Assembly: GCF_001469875.2 (NCBI RefSeq)
Contig: NZ_LOPW02000022.1
Location: 300,551 to 364,550 of the forward strand
Length of the DNA: 64,000 nt
Source of the DNA: Haloferax marisrubri
GTDB lineage: Archaea; Halobacteriota; Halobacteria; Halobacteriales; Haloferacaceae
Reading direction: 5' to 3'
Below, piece after piece: positions 42,077-51,583 of the stretch. Numbering within the stretch: the stretch's first letter is position 1; every line of letters begins with the position of its first letter. The translations under genes and the position numbers were made by a program. The notes below the pieces were generated by a model. It saw nothing but the letters and a program-made list of their open reading frames with translations, ran no database searches and was not told the origin of the DNA.

Positions 42077-43891
42077 CTATTCGGCGTAGTAGTACTCGCC
42101 GGCGCGCTTCTGCTCGCGGTCGAGCTGCGAGTCGGGCTTGTTGATGCGCGGGCGCTGGGTGCGCTCGTCGCGGCGGAACGTGATGTCGAGGTCCGACAGG
42201 AAGTCGTTCATGCCGTCGCGCATCTCCTGCGGTTTCGAGGCGTGGCCCTCGATGGACGGCTCGCCGTCGAACACCATCAGGCGGTCCGCGAGCAGGTCCA
42301 TCATGTAGATGTCGTGGTCGATGACCATGACCGTCGCGTCGTGGTTCTCGGCGTAGCGGCGGATGGCCGAGGTGGCCTGCACACGCTGTTCCACGTCGAG
42401 GTGGGCCGACGGCTCGTCGAGCAGGTAGAGGTCGGCGTCCTGCGAGAGGCACGCCGCGATGGCGACGCGCTGGCGCTCGCCACCGGAGAGGTCGGTGAGG
42501 TTGCGCTCCATGATACGGTTGAGCTGGAGCGGGTTCGCGATTTCGGTGTTCCAGTACGACGAGCCGAACTGGTCGGTGATGGACGAGAGGAACGCGTCGA
42601 CCCGCATCGGCTGGTCGATTTCGATGTACTGCGGCTTGTACGAGATGTCGAGCGCGAAGTCGAGGTCGCCCACGTCGGGCGTCAGGTCGCCCGTAAAGAG
42701 CTGTGCGAGCGTCGACTTCCCGATACCGTTGGGGCCGACGATGCCGAGCACTTCGCCGTTGTAGATGGTGCCGGACTCCACGTCGAGCGAGAACTCGCCC
42801 TCGCCGTAGGACTTGGCGAGGTCGGGGTACTCGATGAGGGGTTCGGCCTTCGTCGTCTCGCGCGGCGCGTGCTCCTCGAAGGTGATGGCCTCCGGGCGGA
42901 TGCGCATGTTCTCGTTCGAGAGGTACCCTTTCAGGTACTCGTTGATGCCGTTTCGGACCGACTTGGGGTCGGTGACGACACCGTACGCGCCGGGCTCACC
43001 GTAGGCGACGTGGAGCGTGTCGGCGAGCAGGTCGAGGATTGCGAGGTCGTGTTCGACCACGAGCACCGCGCGGTCTTCTTCCTCCGCGAGTTCGCGGATG
43101 AGCCGCGCGGCGGTGACGCGCTGGCCGATGTCGAGGTACGGCGAAATCTCGTCGAGGAAGTAGAAGTCGCGGTCGCGGGCGAGCGTCGCCGCGAGGGCGA
43201 CCCGCTGGAGTTCGCCGCCGGAGAGCGTCTCGATGTCGTTGTCGACGACGGGACCGATGTCGAGGCGGTCGATGTAGGAGTCGAGCGCGCCGCGCTCGTC
43301 AGTCGCCTCCAAGAGGTCGCGGGCAGAACCGTCGAACTGCTTGGGAATCTGGTCGACGTACTGCGGCTTGCGCGCGATGGAAACCTCGCCGTCGCGGACC
43401 CGCTCGACGTAGTTCTGGAGTTCGGTCCCGCGGAAGCGGTCGAGGACGGACTCCCACGTCGGCTCCTCGTCGTAGTTGCCGAGGTTGGGGACCATCTCGC
43501 CCGCGAGGGCGCGGACGGCCGTGGTCTTCCCGATACCGTTCGGACCGAGGATACCCGTCACCGAGCCGGCTTCGGGGACCGGAAGCCCGTACAGCGAGAA
43601 AGCGTTCTCGCCGTAACGGTGGGTGGGGTCCTCGTCGAGTTCCGAGGGGAGGTTGATGATTTCGATTGCATCGAAGGGGCACTTCTCGACGCAGATGCCG
43701 CAGGTCTCGCCGAGGCAGATTTCCTCGGAGATGCGCACCTGGTCGGGACCGCCCTGTTCGGCGTCCTCGCCGCGGAGCGTGATGCACTCTTTGCCCGTCC
43801 GGTTCGGCGGACAGAAGTTCGAGCACTCGTAGCTACAGCGGTCGGGGGAACACCGGTCTAAGTCGACGACGGCGATACTATCGTCGGCCAT
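42077..43891 (-). CDS. abce1: Ribosome recycling ATPase ABCE1 (RNase L inhibitor homolog)
   Basis: 604 residues. It splits ribosomes after termination with aPelota. The N-terminal two-cluster ferredoxin domain has Cys14, Cys19, Cys23, Cys27 and Cys59, Cys64, Cys67, Cys71. Two ABC domains follow, with Walker A GPNGIGKTT (116-124) and GPNGIGKST, signatures LSGGELQRVALAA and LSGGERQRVAIAA, and Walker B FYFLDEISPYLD and YLLDEPSAHLD. This is the complete, highly conserved layout. ATG at 43891 starts MADDSIAVVDLDRC. The EMC6-like gene ends two bases upstream on the same strand, so the two are co-transcribed. Confidence 0.97.
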   Translation of the reverse strand: MADDSIAVVDLDRCSPDRCSYECSNFCPPNRTGKECITLRGEDAEQGGPDQVRISEEICLGETCGICVEKCPFDAIEIINLPSELDEDPTHRYGENAFSLYGLPVPEAGSVTGILGPNGIGKTTAVRALAGEMVPNLGNYDEEPTWESVLDRFRGTELQNYVERVRDGEVSIARKPQYVDQIPKQFDGSARDLLEATDERGALDSYIDRLDIGPVVDNDIETLSGGELQRVALAATLARDRDFYFLDEISPYLDIGQRVTAARLIRELAEEEDRAVLVVEHDLAILDLLADTLHVAYGEPGAYGVVTDPKSVRNGINEYLKGYLSNENMRIRPEAITFEEHAPRETTKAEPLIEYPDLAKSYGEGEFSLDVESGTIYNGEVLGIVGPNGIGKSTLAQLFTGDLTPDVGDLDFALDISYKPQYIEIDQPMRVDAFLSSITDQFGSSYWNTEIANPLQLNRIMERNLTDLSGGERQRVAIAACLSQDADLYLLDEPSAHLDVEQRVQATSAIRRYAENHDATVMVIDHDIYMMDLLADRLMVFDGEPSIEGHASKPQEMRDGMNDFLSDLDITFRRDERTQRPRINKPDSQLDREQKRAGEYYYAE

Positions 43892-43893
43892 CG

Positions 43894-44208
43894 TTAGAGC
43901 TGAACACCCGAAGTCAGCAGGATAGCGAACGTGATGAACCAGAGCGCGAAGGTCATGAACACCACGTAGATGTAGTCCTTCGCGCCGAACCCGTTGACGT
44001 CGACGCCGACGACGCGAAGCACCGGGAACTGGACGAGGACGAGCGCCCCGAGGATACCCACGGCCAACTGATTGGTCGCGGCCTCGGGAGTCGTCCCCAC
44101 CACAACCCCGGAGAGCACCGCGGCGGCGATGCCGGCGAGGCAGGCGAGTGTCGTGACCGTCACTCCGCGAATATGACTGGAGAGTCCGGTCTGCGTTTCC
44201 GTGGCCAT
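43894..44208 (-). CDS. EMC6-like archaeal membrane protein
   Basis: 104 residues. Three hydrophobic segments are seen: VTVTTLACLAGIAAAVLSGVVV, LAVGILGALVLVQFPVLRVVG and DYIYVVFMTFALWFITFAILL. The middle segment and FGAKDYIYVVFMTF match the archaeal EMC6-like family, related to a subunit of the eukaryotic ER membrane protein complex insertase. ATG at 44208 (MATETQTGLSSHIRG) is chosen over 44298 because the upstream part looks like translated promoter. The stop is two bases before the ABCE1 start, an operon linking a membrane insertase-like protein with ribosome recycling. Confidence 0.82.
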   Translation of the reverse strand: MATETQTGLSSHIRGVTVTTLACLAGIAAAVLSGVVVGTTPEAATNQLAVGILGALVLVQFPVLRVVGVDVNGFGAKDYIYVVFMTFALWFITFAILLTSGVQL

Positions 44209-44332
44209 GTGTTCCCGTGCGATATCCGGCGTCAAAAGGCGTTCGTTCCTCCCGCCGCCGAGCGGATAAAGCGTTGTCGGCCGGTCGCAGGCCAACAAGG
44301 TTTATGCTGGTAGCGCGTTTCGATTCGTAACG

Positions 44333-44626
44333 ATGGCTGGAACAGAAGAGGAGAGTCTCGACGACCTCCCACCGAGTGCGAAGCTTGTTTTCAAAGTGCT
44401 CGAATACAACGGTCCGCTCACCCAGAAAGGCATCGTCGAAGAGTCGATGCTCTCGGCGCGAACCGTTCGCTACGCGCTCGAACGACTGGAGGGAATCGGT
44501 ATCGTCGACGAGGACGTCTACTTCGCCGACGCCCGACAGAACCTCTATCAGTTGACCGATCTCGCGCCGCAGCAGGCGCAGGCCAAAGCCGACGGCGGCA
44601 AAGAAAAGGCCTGCTGCGCCGAGTAA
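44333..44626 (+). CDS. MarR/winged-helix transcriptional regulator
   Basis: 97 residues. The winged helix-turn-helix is clear: LPPSAKLVFKVLEYNGPLTQKGIVEESMLSARTVRYALERLEGIGIVDEDVYFADARQNLYQLT, where TQKGIVEESMLSARTVRYAL is the HTH. The C-terminus is short and ends KEKACCAE with vicinal cysteines (Cys94 and Cys95), a possible redox or metal switch. There is no dimer domain. The target gene is unknown; the gene is divergent from the EMC6/ABCE1 operon with a 124-bp gap and could control it. ATG at 44333, with a gtttatgc box about 30 bp upstream. Confidence 0.85.
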   Translation: MAGTEEESLDDLPPSAKLVFKVLEYNGPLTQKGIVEESMLSARTVRYALERLEGIGIVDEDVYFADARQNLYQLTDLAPQQAQAKADGGKEKACCAE

Positions 44627-44740
44627 TCAGAACCGCCGCGGAACCACCGCACGCTTCGCAGTCGGTGTCGGAAGAGACCAGTTGCGACGTGTCGACCCGG
44701 TCGAGCCTCGACCGACGAAAACGACGATTCGGCCGTTCTC

Positions 44741-46621
44741 CTAGGCCGGAACGACCGTAATCTGCTGTTTTCTATCGATTGCGTTCTCCAGTTCCTCAGC
44801 GATGGCGCTGCCGCGCGAGACCTGAATGTCGCCGCCGCGGCCGACCGTCGCCGTGAACAGGTACTCCCCGTCCGCGCGGACCTCGACCGTCTCGCCGACG
44901 TGGCCGTCCATCCGGACGATGACGTGCCGCGAGGTGACCTCGGGGGTCACGACGACGCCCTCGTCTGCCCCGCCGCCGGAGGCGGGCGCGGCGGACTGCC
45001 CGCCGGCGTTCGCGCCCGCGTGCTGTCCCGACGACGAGGGCTTCTCGTCGTGGGTCCGCACGTCGATGTCGATGCCGAGGCGGTCTTCCACGTCCGAGAT
45101 GCGACCGCCGCCCTTCCCGATGACGTAGGAGATGTCGTCTTCCTCGACGTAGACGACCGCGCGGTTCTGGCCCTTGAGGTCGACGTCGACGTGGCCGCGG
45201 GCGATGGAGCGAATCTCGCGTTCGATCTCCTGTTTCGCCAGCCGGGAGACGCCGCTTTCCTTCTCTTCGCCGTCCTCGCCGAGCGGGACGGTGACGACCT
45301 GCCGGTTGAACGTGTAAATCTCGTACTTCGGCGTGCCGGTCTCGAAGTCCCGAATCTGGATGACCGGGCGGGCGAGGTCCTCCGCGAAGAGGCCCTCGGG
45401 GACCTTCACCTCGGTGCGCACGTCGTACACCGTGTGGACTTCGCCGTCTTCGATGTAGACGACGGTGTCGACGACCTGCGGAATCATGCCGAGTTCGACC
45501 CGACCGACGAGGCGCTGGAGCGCGTCGATGGCGCGGGTGGCGTGGACGACGCCGACCATGCCGACGCCCGCCAGACGCATGTCGGAGAACACCGAGAAGT
45601 CCTCGGTCTTTCTGACCTCGTCGTAGATGGTGTAGTCCGGGCGCACGAGGAGCAGGGAGTCGGCCGTCTTCGCCATGTCGCCGCCGAGGGCGGTGTACTG
45701 GGTGATGTCGGGGCCGACCTGCAGGTCGCGCGGCTTCTCCATCGTCTTGACCGCGTAGTCGCTGTCGTTGAGGAACTCGGCGACCGCCTGCGCGAACGTG
45801 GACTTCCCCGCGCCGGGCGACCCGGCGATGAGGACGCCGCGCTGGCGCTCGGCGAGTCGGTCGCGGAGTTCGTCGGCGAACTCGTAGTCGTCGAGTTCGG
45901 TCTTGACGATGGGGCGGACGGCGGTGATTTCGATGCCGTCGGCGAACGGCGGGCGGGCGACCGCGATGCGGTAGTCGCGGAACTGGACGATGTCCATGCC
46001 CGGTTCGGAGAGTTCGACGAAACCGTCGGTGGCGGCGCGGGCGGAGTTGATGATGTCGTCGGCCCACTCTTTCATCGTCGCCTCGTCGGTCGGTTCGTCG
46101 GCGATGGGCTGGTAGTGCATCTCGCCGACCGCGCCGCGTTTGGCCTTCGGACGGGTGTCGGTCTTGAGGTGGACCGACATCGTCTGGTCGTCGAAGAAGC
46201 GCTCGATGATGAGCCCGCCGGAGCCGCGGACCGCGGCCTCGACGTACTCGACCGAGACGCCCTTCGCCCGCGCCACTTCGGCCTGCACCACGTCGCTCGT
46301 CAGGAGCGTCGCCGACCGCTCGGTGGCGATGTCGCGGATGAGCGCGTCGATGTCGCCCTCGCCGGCGCCTTTCGTCTCGCCCGAACTCGGGCGACGGCCG
46401 ACGTACTTGAGGTCGATGACGCCGTCGTCGGCGAACTCGGCGAGGCGCTGGAGTTCGGAGAGGCCCTCCCAGCCCGTGTCACGGCCGTCGTTGGCCTGCG
46501 ATTCGAGTTCGCTGACGACCGCCTCGGGGACGAGTACGTCGGCACCCTCGTAGGTGCCGTCGTCGACTCGCTCGGACACGCGACCGTCGATGACCGCGCT
46601 CGTGTCCGGCACTATTTTCAT
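44741..46621 (-). CDS. PIN-domain/AAA ATPase/KH protein (PINA family)
   Basis: 626 residues. The order is a PIN nuclease domain (1-150, acidic residues Asp6, Glu38, Asp92, Asp110), a secretion-type VirB11-like ATPase with Walker A GSPGAGKST (267-275) and an Asp-box region VVHATRAID, then a KH domain (DDISYVIGKGGGRISDVE, about 490-515), and a C-terminal beta tail. This is the PINA type, shown in Sulfolobus to have Holliday-junction migration activity. It probably works in recombination with Hel308/Hjm or Hjc, none of which is nearby. It is highly conserved in archaea. ATG at 46621. Confidence 0.9.
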   Translation of the reverse strand: MKIVPDTSAVIDGRVSERVDDGTYEGADVLVPEAVVSELESQANDGRDTGWEGLSELQRLAEFADDGVIDLKYVGRRPSSGETKGAGEGDIDALIRDIATERSATLLTSDVVQAEVARAKGVSVEYVEAAVRGSGGLIIERFFDDQTMSVHLKTDTRPKAKRGAVGEMHYQPIADEPTDEATMKEWADDIINSARAATDGFVELSEPGMDIVQFRDYRIAVARPPFADGIEITAVRPIVKTELDDYEFADELRDRLAERQRGVLIAGSPGAGKSTFAQAVAEFLNDSDYAVKTMEKPRDLQVGPDITQYTALGGDMAKTADSLLLVRPDYTIYDEVRKTEDFSVFSDMRLAGVGMVGVVHATRAIDALQRLVGRVELGMIPQVVDTVVYIEDGEVHTVYDVRTEVKVPEGLFAEDLARPVIQIRDFETGTPKYEIYTFNRQVVTVPLGEDGEEKESGVSRLAKQEIEREIRSIARGHVDVDLKGQNRAVVYVEEDDISYVIGKGGGRISDVEDRLGIDIDVRTHDEKPSSSGQHAGANAGGQSAAPASGGGADEGVVVTPEVTSRHVIVRMDGHVGETVEVRADGEYLFTATVGRGGDIQVSRGSAIAEELENAIDRKQQITVVPA

Positions 46622-46738
46622 GCGCGTGAGTTTGGGCGGGTGACGGATAAGGTTGTAGATAAAAGCGGTGACACCGCCGGCGGGGAGTCGGGTGGTACCG
46701 CGGCCCGCGTTCCGCGCCCCGCGTCCTGCGCCCTCGAC

Positions 46739-48370
46739 TCAGTCGTCGCTCGGTGCGACGGGTCGCTCCCCGTCGACGACCTCGAACGACCCGACGAGAC
46801 CGTCGAGGTCGGCCGCCTGCGACGACAGCACCTCGGTCTGGTCCGCGAGGTCGCCGATGGACGCGGACTGCTCGTGCGCCGTCTCCACGACGGTGCGCGA
46901 CTGGCCGGCGGTCTCCTCGGAGATGTTCGCCACGTCGTCGACGCGGGCGGCGATGTCCGCCGCCGACTCGGCCTGCTGGTCGGTCGCGGCGCTCACCTCG
47001 GCCACGCTGGCGTCGATGTCCGTCACCATGTCCACGATGGTCTCGAACTCGCCGATGGCCTCGGTGACCGTCTCCAGGCTGTCGGCGACCTGCCGGTTCA
47101 TCTCCCGCACGTCGGCGAGCGTCTCCTCGGAGTGCTCGGTGATGTCTGCGATGAGGCCGGACACCTCGTCGGCGGAGTCGCGGGTCTCCTCGGCGAGCGA
47201 CTTGACCTCCTGTGCGACGACGCCGAAGCCGTCGCCCGCCTCGCCCGCGTGGGCGGCCTCGATGGCCGCGTTGATGGCGAGCAGGTCGGTCTGGGAGCCG
47301 ACGTGGTCGATGAACGCCGCGATTTCGTCTATCTCCTCGATGCTCTCGGTGAGTTCGGCGACGGCGTCGGCGGTGCGGTCGATGCGGGCCTCCACCGTGT
47401 CTAACTCCTCCATCGCCTCGGTCGCCGCGTCGCGCCCGACTTCACCGCGCTCGGAGGCCGTCTCGGCGGTGGTGGCGACCTCGTCAGCGGAGGCGGCTAT
47501 CTCCTCGACGGTCGCAGAGAGCGTGTTGAGTTCGTCGGAGACGGTCTGGAGGTGTTCCGTCTGGGCCCCCGCGCCGTCGGAGATTTCGGTGACCGAGGCG
47601 GCGACTTCCTCGCTGGCGGCGTCGGCCCGGCGGACGTGCTCGCGGGCGGTCGAACTCATCTGTGACACCTCCTGTGCGAACGACTGCACCTCACCGATGG
47701 TCGACGAGAGCGTGTGGACGAGGTCGTTGTAGGTCGCCGCGACCTCCGCGTACCGCTCGTCGTCGACGCCCCAGTCGTCGGTGTCGATAGTGGCGGTGAG
47801 GTCGCCCGCCTGCGCCCGCGAGGTCGCCTCGGCGAACGCCTCCACGAGGTGCTGGAGGTTGCGCGTGTAGTCCGCGAGGTCGCGCTGCATCCGGTCGAGC
47901 GCGTCGCCGAACTCGCCCGGTAAGTCCTCGTCGAGCGCGGGGTCGTCGAACCGCTGGTCGGCGAGCGCACCCGCCTGCGAGGCGACGACGCAGAGGTGGT
48001 CGTGCATCGCGCCGAAGTCGTCGGCGAGGCGGGCCACCTCGTCGTCCCCGCTCACGTCCGGGGGCCGGGCCGACAGGTCGCCCGCCGCGACGCCCGCGGC
48101 CGCCGACGAGATGGACTCGATGGGCGAGACGATGTCTTTTCGCGTGATGATAATCGTGTTGACGAACGCGAGTCCAGCACCGAACAGGAGGACGGCTGAG
48201 AGTTCGAGTCGGAGCGCGCCGGTCGCGACCCACGGGAGCGCGGCCTGCGCGAGCGAGACCGCGAACTGGATTGCGACGGCGGCGACGACCTTTCTCTCGA
48301 CCGAATCCGAGATTCCGAGCGCGTCCATGCTTCCCCAGAGCAACCGTTCGTACGTCGAGACGAGTCGCAT
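46739..48370 (-). CDS. Methyl-accepting chemotaxis (halobacterial transducer) protein
   Basis: 543 residues. Two N-terminal membrane helices (about 28-50 and 52-72) with almost no outer loop are followed by a HAMP-like region ([21 protein letters not shown]). After a linker, the cytosolic signalling domain has the conserved hairpin tip [47 protein letters not shown], given here in part. Methylation sites are likely in the flanking Glu/Ala/Ser-rich helices. There is no large ligand-binding domain, so it probably senses an internal or membrane signal such as redox or light energy. ATG at 48370 precedes [15 protein letters not shown]. No che genes are in the window. Confidence 0.9.
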   Translation of the reverse strand: MRLVSTYERLLWGSMDALGISDSVERKVVAAVAIQFAVSLAQAALPWVATGALRLELSAVLLFGAGLAFVNTIIITRKDIVSPIESISSAAAGVAAGDLSARPPDVSGDDEVARLADDFGAMHDHLCVVASQAGALADQRFDDPALDEDLPGEFGDALDRMQRDLADYTRNLQHLVEAFAEATSRAQAGDLTATIDTDDWGVDDERYAEVAATYNDLVHTLSSTIGEVQSFAQEVSQMSSTAREHVRRADAASEEVAASVTEISDGAGAQTEHLQTVSDELNTLSATVEEIAASADEVATTAETASERGEVGRDAATEAMEELDTVEARIDRTADAVAELTESIEEIDEIAAFIDHVGSQTDLLAINAAIEAAHAGEAGDGFGVVAQEVKSLAEETRDSADEVSGLIADITEHSEETLADVREMNRQVADSLETVTEAIGEFETIVDMVTDIDASVAEVSAATDQQAESAADIAARVDDVANISEETAGQSRTVVETAHEQSASIGDLADQTEVLSSQAADLDGLVGSFEVVDGERPVAPSDD

Positions 48371-48539
48371 ACTCGGACGTGCGGGGAACGCACAATAAGC
48401 CGGGTCGTGCATTCTCGGATTTTGATAACGGCGTCCGACCGCGGGGTGGCGCGAGGTGACAGCCGACCGCATCGCGGCGGACCTGCGCGCGGACTGCCGG
48501 ACGCCACACGCTTTTGAGGCGACCCCCCGACGGGCCGGC

Positions 48540-49634
48540 ATGGACGAACTCCGCGACCTCACGGAGACGCTCGTGTCGGTGCCGAGCCACGAGGACGAGA
48601 CCGCCGTCGGCGACCGCATCGAATCGTGGCTCCGCGAGGAGACCGACGCCGACGTGACCAGAGACGACGCGGGGAACGTCGTCGCACGCGTCAACCCCGG
48701 CGTCGGCGAGTCGCTCGCGCTCGTCGGCCACCACGACGTGGTCCCGCCGGCCGACCGGCAGACGACCGAAAGCGGCGACTACGTGGTCGAGACCCTCGAC
48801 GGCCGACTCTACGGCCGCGGGGCGGCGGACATGAAAGGGGCCGTCGCCGCGTCGATGCTCGCCTTCCGCGACGCGGCCGCAGACGCCGATTCGGAGGTCG
48901 TCTTCGTCTCGTTCGTCGGCGAGGAAATCGGTGGAGAGGGCGTCCGCGCGGCCCTCGACGACGGCTTCGAGCTCGACTACGCCGTCGTCGCCGAGGGCTC
49001 GACGGACTACACCGGCCCGGACCGGACGGACGTGGTCGTCGCCCACCGAGGGCGCCGGGCGAGCACCCTCGTCGCGACGGGGACCGCCTGCCACGCCAGC
49101 GAACCCGAGCGCGGCGAGAACGCCGTCTACCGCGCGACCGACGCCGTGGACGTGGTCCGCGGCCTCTCGGTGCCGGACGCCGAGGTCCTCGGACACCATG
49201 TCTCGGGGAGCATCGCCGTCACCGAAATCGACGGCGGGAGCGCGTGGAACGTCATCCCCGACCGCTGCGACGTGACCATCGACGAGCGGACCGTCCCCGG
49301 TGGCTTCGCCGACCTCGCGCTGACGGAGAACATCGAGGGCGTCGAGTGGGTCGTCGAACAGGACCTCCCGCCGATGGCGTGCGACGACGCCGACTTCGCA
49401 GAGCACGTCCTCGACGTCGCTCGGTCGGTCCACGAGGCCCGCGGCGATGCGGCCCCAGAGCAGACGACGAAACCCCACGCGACCGACGCCGGATGGTTGG
49501 CGCAGGCGGGCACGACCTGCGTCGTCTACGGCCCCTCGGAGCCCGGCGAGGCGCACACGAAAGACGAGAGCGTGTCGCTCGACGTGCTGGCGCGGTGTTA
49601 CGAGACGTATCGCGCGCTCGTGGACGGCTGGTGA
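48540..49634 (+). CDS. M20 family metallo-hydrolase (ArgE/DapE-like deacylase)
   Basis: 364 residues. The di-zinc motifs are [10 protein letters not shown] (metal His), [13 protein letters not shown] (bridging Asp), VGEEIGGEG (catalytic and metal Glu) and a distal His near the C-terminus in [10 protein letters not shown] lid domain ([22 protein letters not shown]) precedes the last core part. Substrates of the family include N-acetylornithine, N-succinyl-diaminopimelate and carrier-bound lysine; none is indicated by context. ATG at 48540 gives a typical start. A cgcttttga box lies about 30 bp upstream. It is divergent from the transducer gene. Confidence 0.85.
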   Translation: MDELRDLTETLVSVPSHEDETAVGDRIESWLREETDADVTRDDAGNVVARVNPGVGESLALVGHHDVVPPADRQTTESGDYVVETLDGRLYGRGAADMKGAVAASMLAFRDAAADADSEVVFVSFVGEEIGGEGVRAALDDGFELDYAVVAEGSTDYTGPDRTDVVVAHRGRRASTLVATGTACHASEPERGENAVYRATDAVDVVRGLSVPDAEVLGHHVSGSIAVTEIDGGSAWNVIPDRCDVTIDERTVPGGFADLALTENIEGVEWVVEQDLPPMACDDADFAEHVLDVARSVHEARGDAAPEQTTKPHATDAGWLAQAGTTCVVYGPSEPGEAHTKDESVSLDVLARCYETYRALVDGW

Positions 49635-49977
49635 GAGCGGCCAAAACAGCCGGCGGCGACTCCCGAACACCCCGCCAGCGATGACGCCCGGAACTCCACC
49701 GGGCGGGACTGAAAGGGGCCGCGAGCGAGGGCGAACCCCGGCGGCGTGAGCACCGCAGGCCGGAGGCCGAGGAGCGCGCGTCGCCGCGGGAGTCGTCGCT
49801 CGCGGGGGCTTTCGCGGTGTCGTCGTTCGCGGCTGTTGCGTTGTCGATTGCGACGTCGTCGGCGTCGGCCGTCGCGTCGGCGGGGAATGAGCGACCGGGT
49901 ACAACCGTATATCAGAAGCCCACCACGAATAACCGGCTCCTGCGATTTAATACGCCTCCGAGACCACCGTACGTACC
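49635..49977. other. 343-bp gene-free region before the M32 peptidase gene
   Basis: The first third holds a GC-rich repeat-like stretch with a small hairpin (49686-49704) and the sequence cgggactgaaagggg (49703-49717). An AT-richer stretch with gtatatcag (49911-49919) and gatttaatac (49945-49954) precedes the M32 start, and the latter box is about 25-32 bp before the ATG. No ORF is convincing. Confidence 0.5.
49686..49704. repeat. Hairpin in GC-rich repeat-like element
   Basis: GCCCGG and CCGGGC form a 6-bp stem around the loop aactcca. It lies 50 bp after the M20 stop and is followed by gggactgaaaggggcc; I recall similar text in other Haloferax intergenic regions. It may be a dispersed repeat or a processed 3' end. 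Confidence 0.45.
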
Positions 49978-51492
49978 ATGGCACAGTCCTCCGCGGAATC
50001 CGACTCGGAGTCGGCGTACGACCGACTCCTCCAGAAGTACAAGCGAATCGCCAACGTCGAGAACGCCGGCGGTATCCTCTCGTGGGACCAGCAGGTCATG
50101 ATGCCCGACGAGGGGACGCCCGCGCGCTCCCAGCAGATGTCCGCGCTCTCCGCGTTGAGCCACGAACTCCTGACCGACGACGAGTTCGGCGACCTCCTCG
50201 ACGCGGCCGAGGCCGACGACCCGACCGACGAGCAGGCCGACGTGCTGCGCGAACTCCGCCGCGACTACGAGCGGGCGGCCCGCGTGCCGAACGACCTCGT
50301 CGAGAAGATTTCCGCGGCGTCGTCGGAGGCCATCCCGGCGTGGAAGCAGGCGAAGGCCGAAGACGACTTCGAGAAATTCGCGCCGCATCTGGAGAAGCAC
50401 GTCGAACTGAAGCGGCAGTACGCCGAGCACATCGACCCCGACCGCGACCCCTACGAGGTGCTGTTCGAGGACTACGAGCCGTGTCTCCCGCTCGAACAGG
50501 CCGAGGAGATTCTCGCCGAGGTGCGCGAGGTGCTCGTCCCGATGATAGAGGACATCCGCGAGTCCGACACCGACCTCGCGGTGGACGCCTTCGAGGGCGA
50601 GTTCCCCGAGGACGACCAGGAGGCGCTCGTCCGCGACGCGCTCACGACGCTCGGCTACCCGTGGGAGCGCGGCCGCCTCGACACCGCCCCGCACCCGTTC
50701 TCGTCGGGCACGCAGTTCGACGCCCGCGTGACGACCCGCTACGACGACTCCGACGTGCTCGGGTCGCTGTTCTCGACCGTCCACGAGTTCGGCCACGCGC
50801 TGTACACGCTCGGCCTGCCGGACGAGCACTACGCGACGCCGCTCGGCGAGAACCGCAACCTGTCGGTCCACGAGTCGCAGTCGCGGCTCTGGGAGAACCA
50901 CGTCGGGCGCTCGCGCGCCTTCTGGCAGCACTTCCTGCCCACGCTCGAAGACCGGTTCCCCGAGGTCGACGCGACGGTCGAGGAGGCCTACGAGGCCGCC
51001 AATCAGGTGTACGACGACAACCTCATCCGCGTCGAGGCGGACGAACTGACCTACCACCTGCACATCGTCATCCGGTTCGAACTCGAACGCGACCTCATCG
51101 CCGGCGACCTCGCCGTCGAGGACGTGCCCGAGGCGTGGAACGACAAGTACGAGGAGTACCTCGGCATCCGGCCGGACACCGACTCCGAGGGCTGTCTGCA
51201 GGACATCCACTGGGCGTACGGCAACTTCGGCTACTTCCCGACGTACTCGCTCGGCTCCATCATGGCCGCCCAACTGTTTTCGGCCGCCGAGGCGGACATC
51301 GACGACCTCGACGGGAAACTGGCCGACGGCGAGTTCGGCGACCTCCGCGAGTGGCTCCGCGAGAACATCCACCAACACGGCCGACGCTACGAGACCAACG
51401 ACCTCGTGAAGCAAGCCACCGGCGAAGACTTCGCCGCCGACGCGTTCCTCGACTACGTCGAGTCGAAATACGGGGCGTTATACGACCTGTAA
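49978..51492 (+). CDS. M32 family metallocarboxypeptidase
   Basis: 504 residues, the typical M32 length. The zinc motif is HEFGH (269-273) in TVHEFGHALYTLGLPD, and the third ligand Glu is in VHESQSRLWENHVGRS. These bracket the family signature. It removes C-terminal residues of cytosolic peptides in related archaea. The N-terminal part is helical and acidic with SWDQQVMMPDEGTPARSQQM. ATG at 49978 is preceded by a gatttaat TATA-like box about 25 bp upstream, so it is leaderless. A mini zinc finger gene follows on the same strand. Confidence 0.93.
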   Translation: MAQSSAESDSESAYDRLLQKYKRIANVENAGGILSWDQQVMMPDEGTPARSQQMSALSALSHELLTDDEFGDLLDAAEADDPTDEQADVLRELRRDYERAARVPNDLVEKISAASSEAIPAWKQAKAEDDFEKFAPHLEKHVELKRQYAEHIDPDRDPYEVLFEDYEPCLPLEQAEEILAEVREVLVPMIEDIRESDTDLAVDAFEGEFPEDDQEALVRDALTTLGYPWERGRLDTAPHPFSSGTQFDARVTTRYDDSDVLGSLFSTVHEFGHALYTLGLPDEHYATPLGENRNLSVHESQSRLWENHVGRSRAFWQHFLPTLEDRFPEVDATVEEAYEAANQVYDDNLIRVEADELTYHLHIVIRFELERDLIAGDLAVEDVPEAWNDKYEEYLGIRPDTDSEGCLQDIHWAYGNFGYFPTYSLGSIMAAQLFSAAEADIDDLDGKLADGEFGDLREWLRENIHQHGRRYETNDLVKQATGEDFAADAFLDYVESKYGALYDL

Positions 51493-51561
51493 GCGAGGCT
51501 GAAATTCCGCCGCAGTCCCCCGATTTTCGACCGCTCGGAGTCGTCGCAGGAACTAAATAGG

Positions 51562-51579
51562 GGTATGCCATATCATACC
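51562..51579. promoter_or_regulatory. Inverted repeat between TATA box and mini zinc finger start
   Basis: GGTATG and CATACC (6 bp each, spacer ccatat) lie just before the ATG at 51584 and after an aactaaatag TATA-like box. The position would overlap transcription start, as an operator for autoregulation might. Confidence 0.4.
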
Positions 51580-51583
51580 ACGT

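Noticed and set aside
47691..49904. Minus-strand open frame across the transducer and M20 genes
   Set aside because: It runs across two confident genes and their divergent promoter, in a frame unlike any family.
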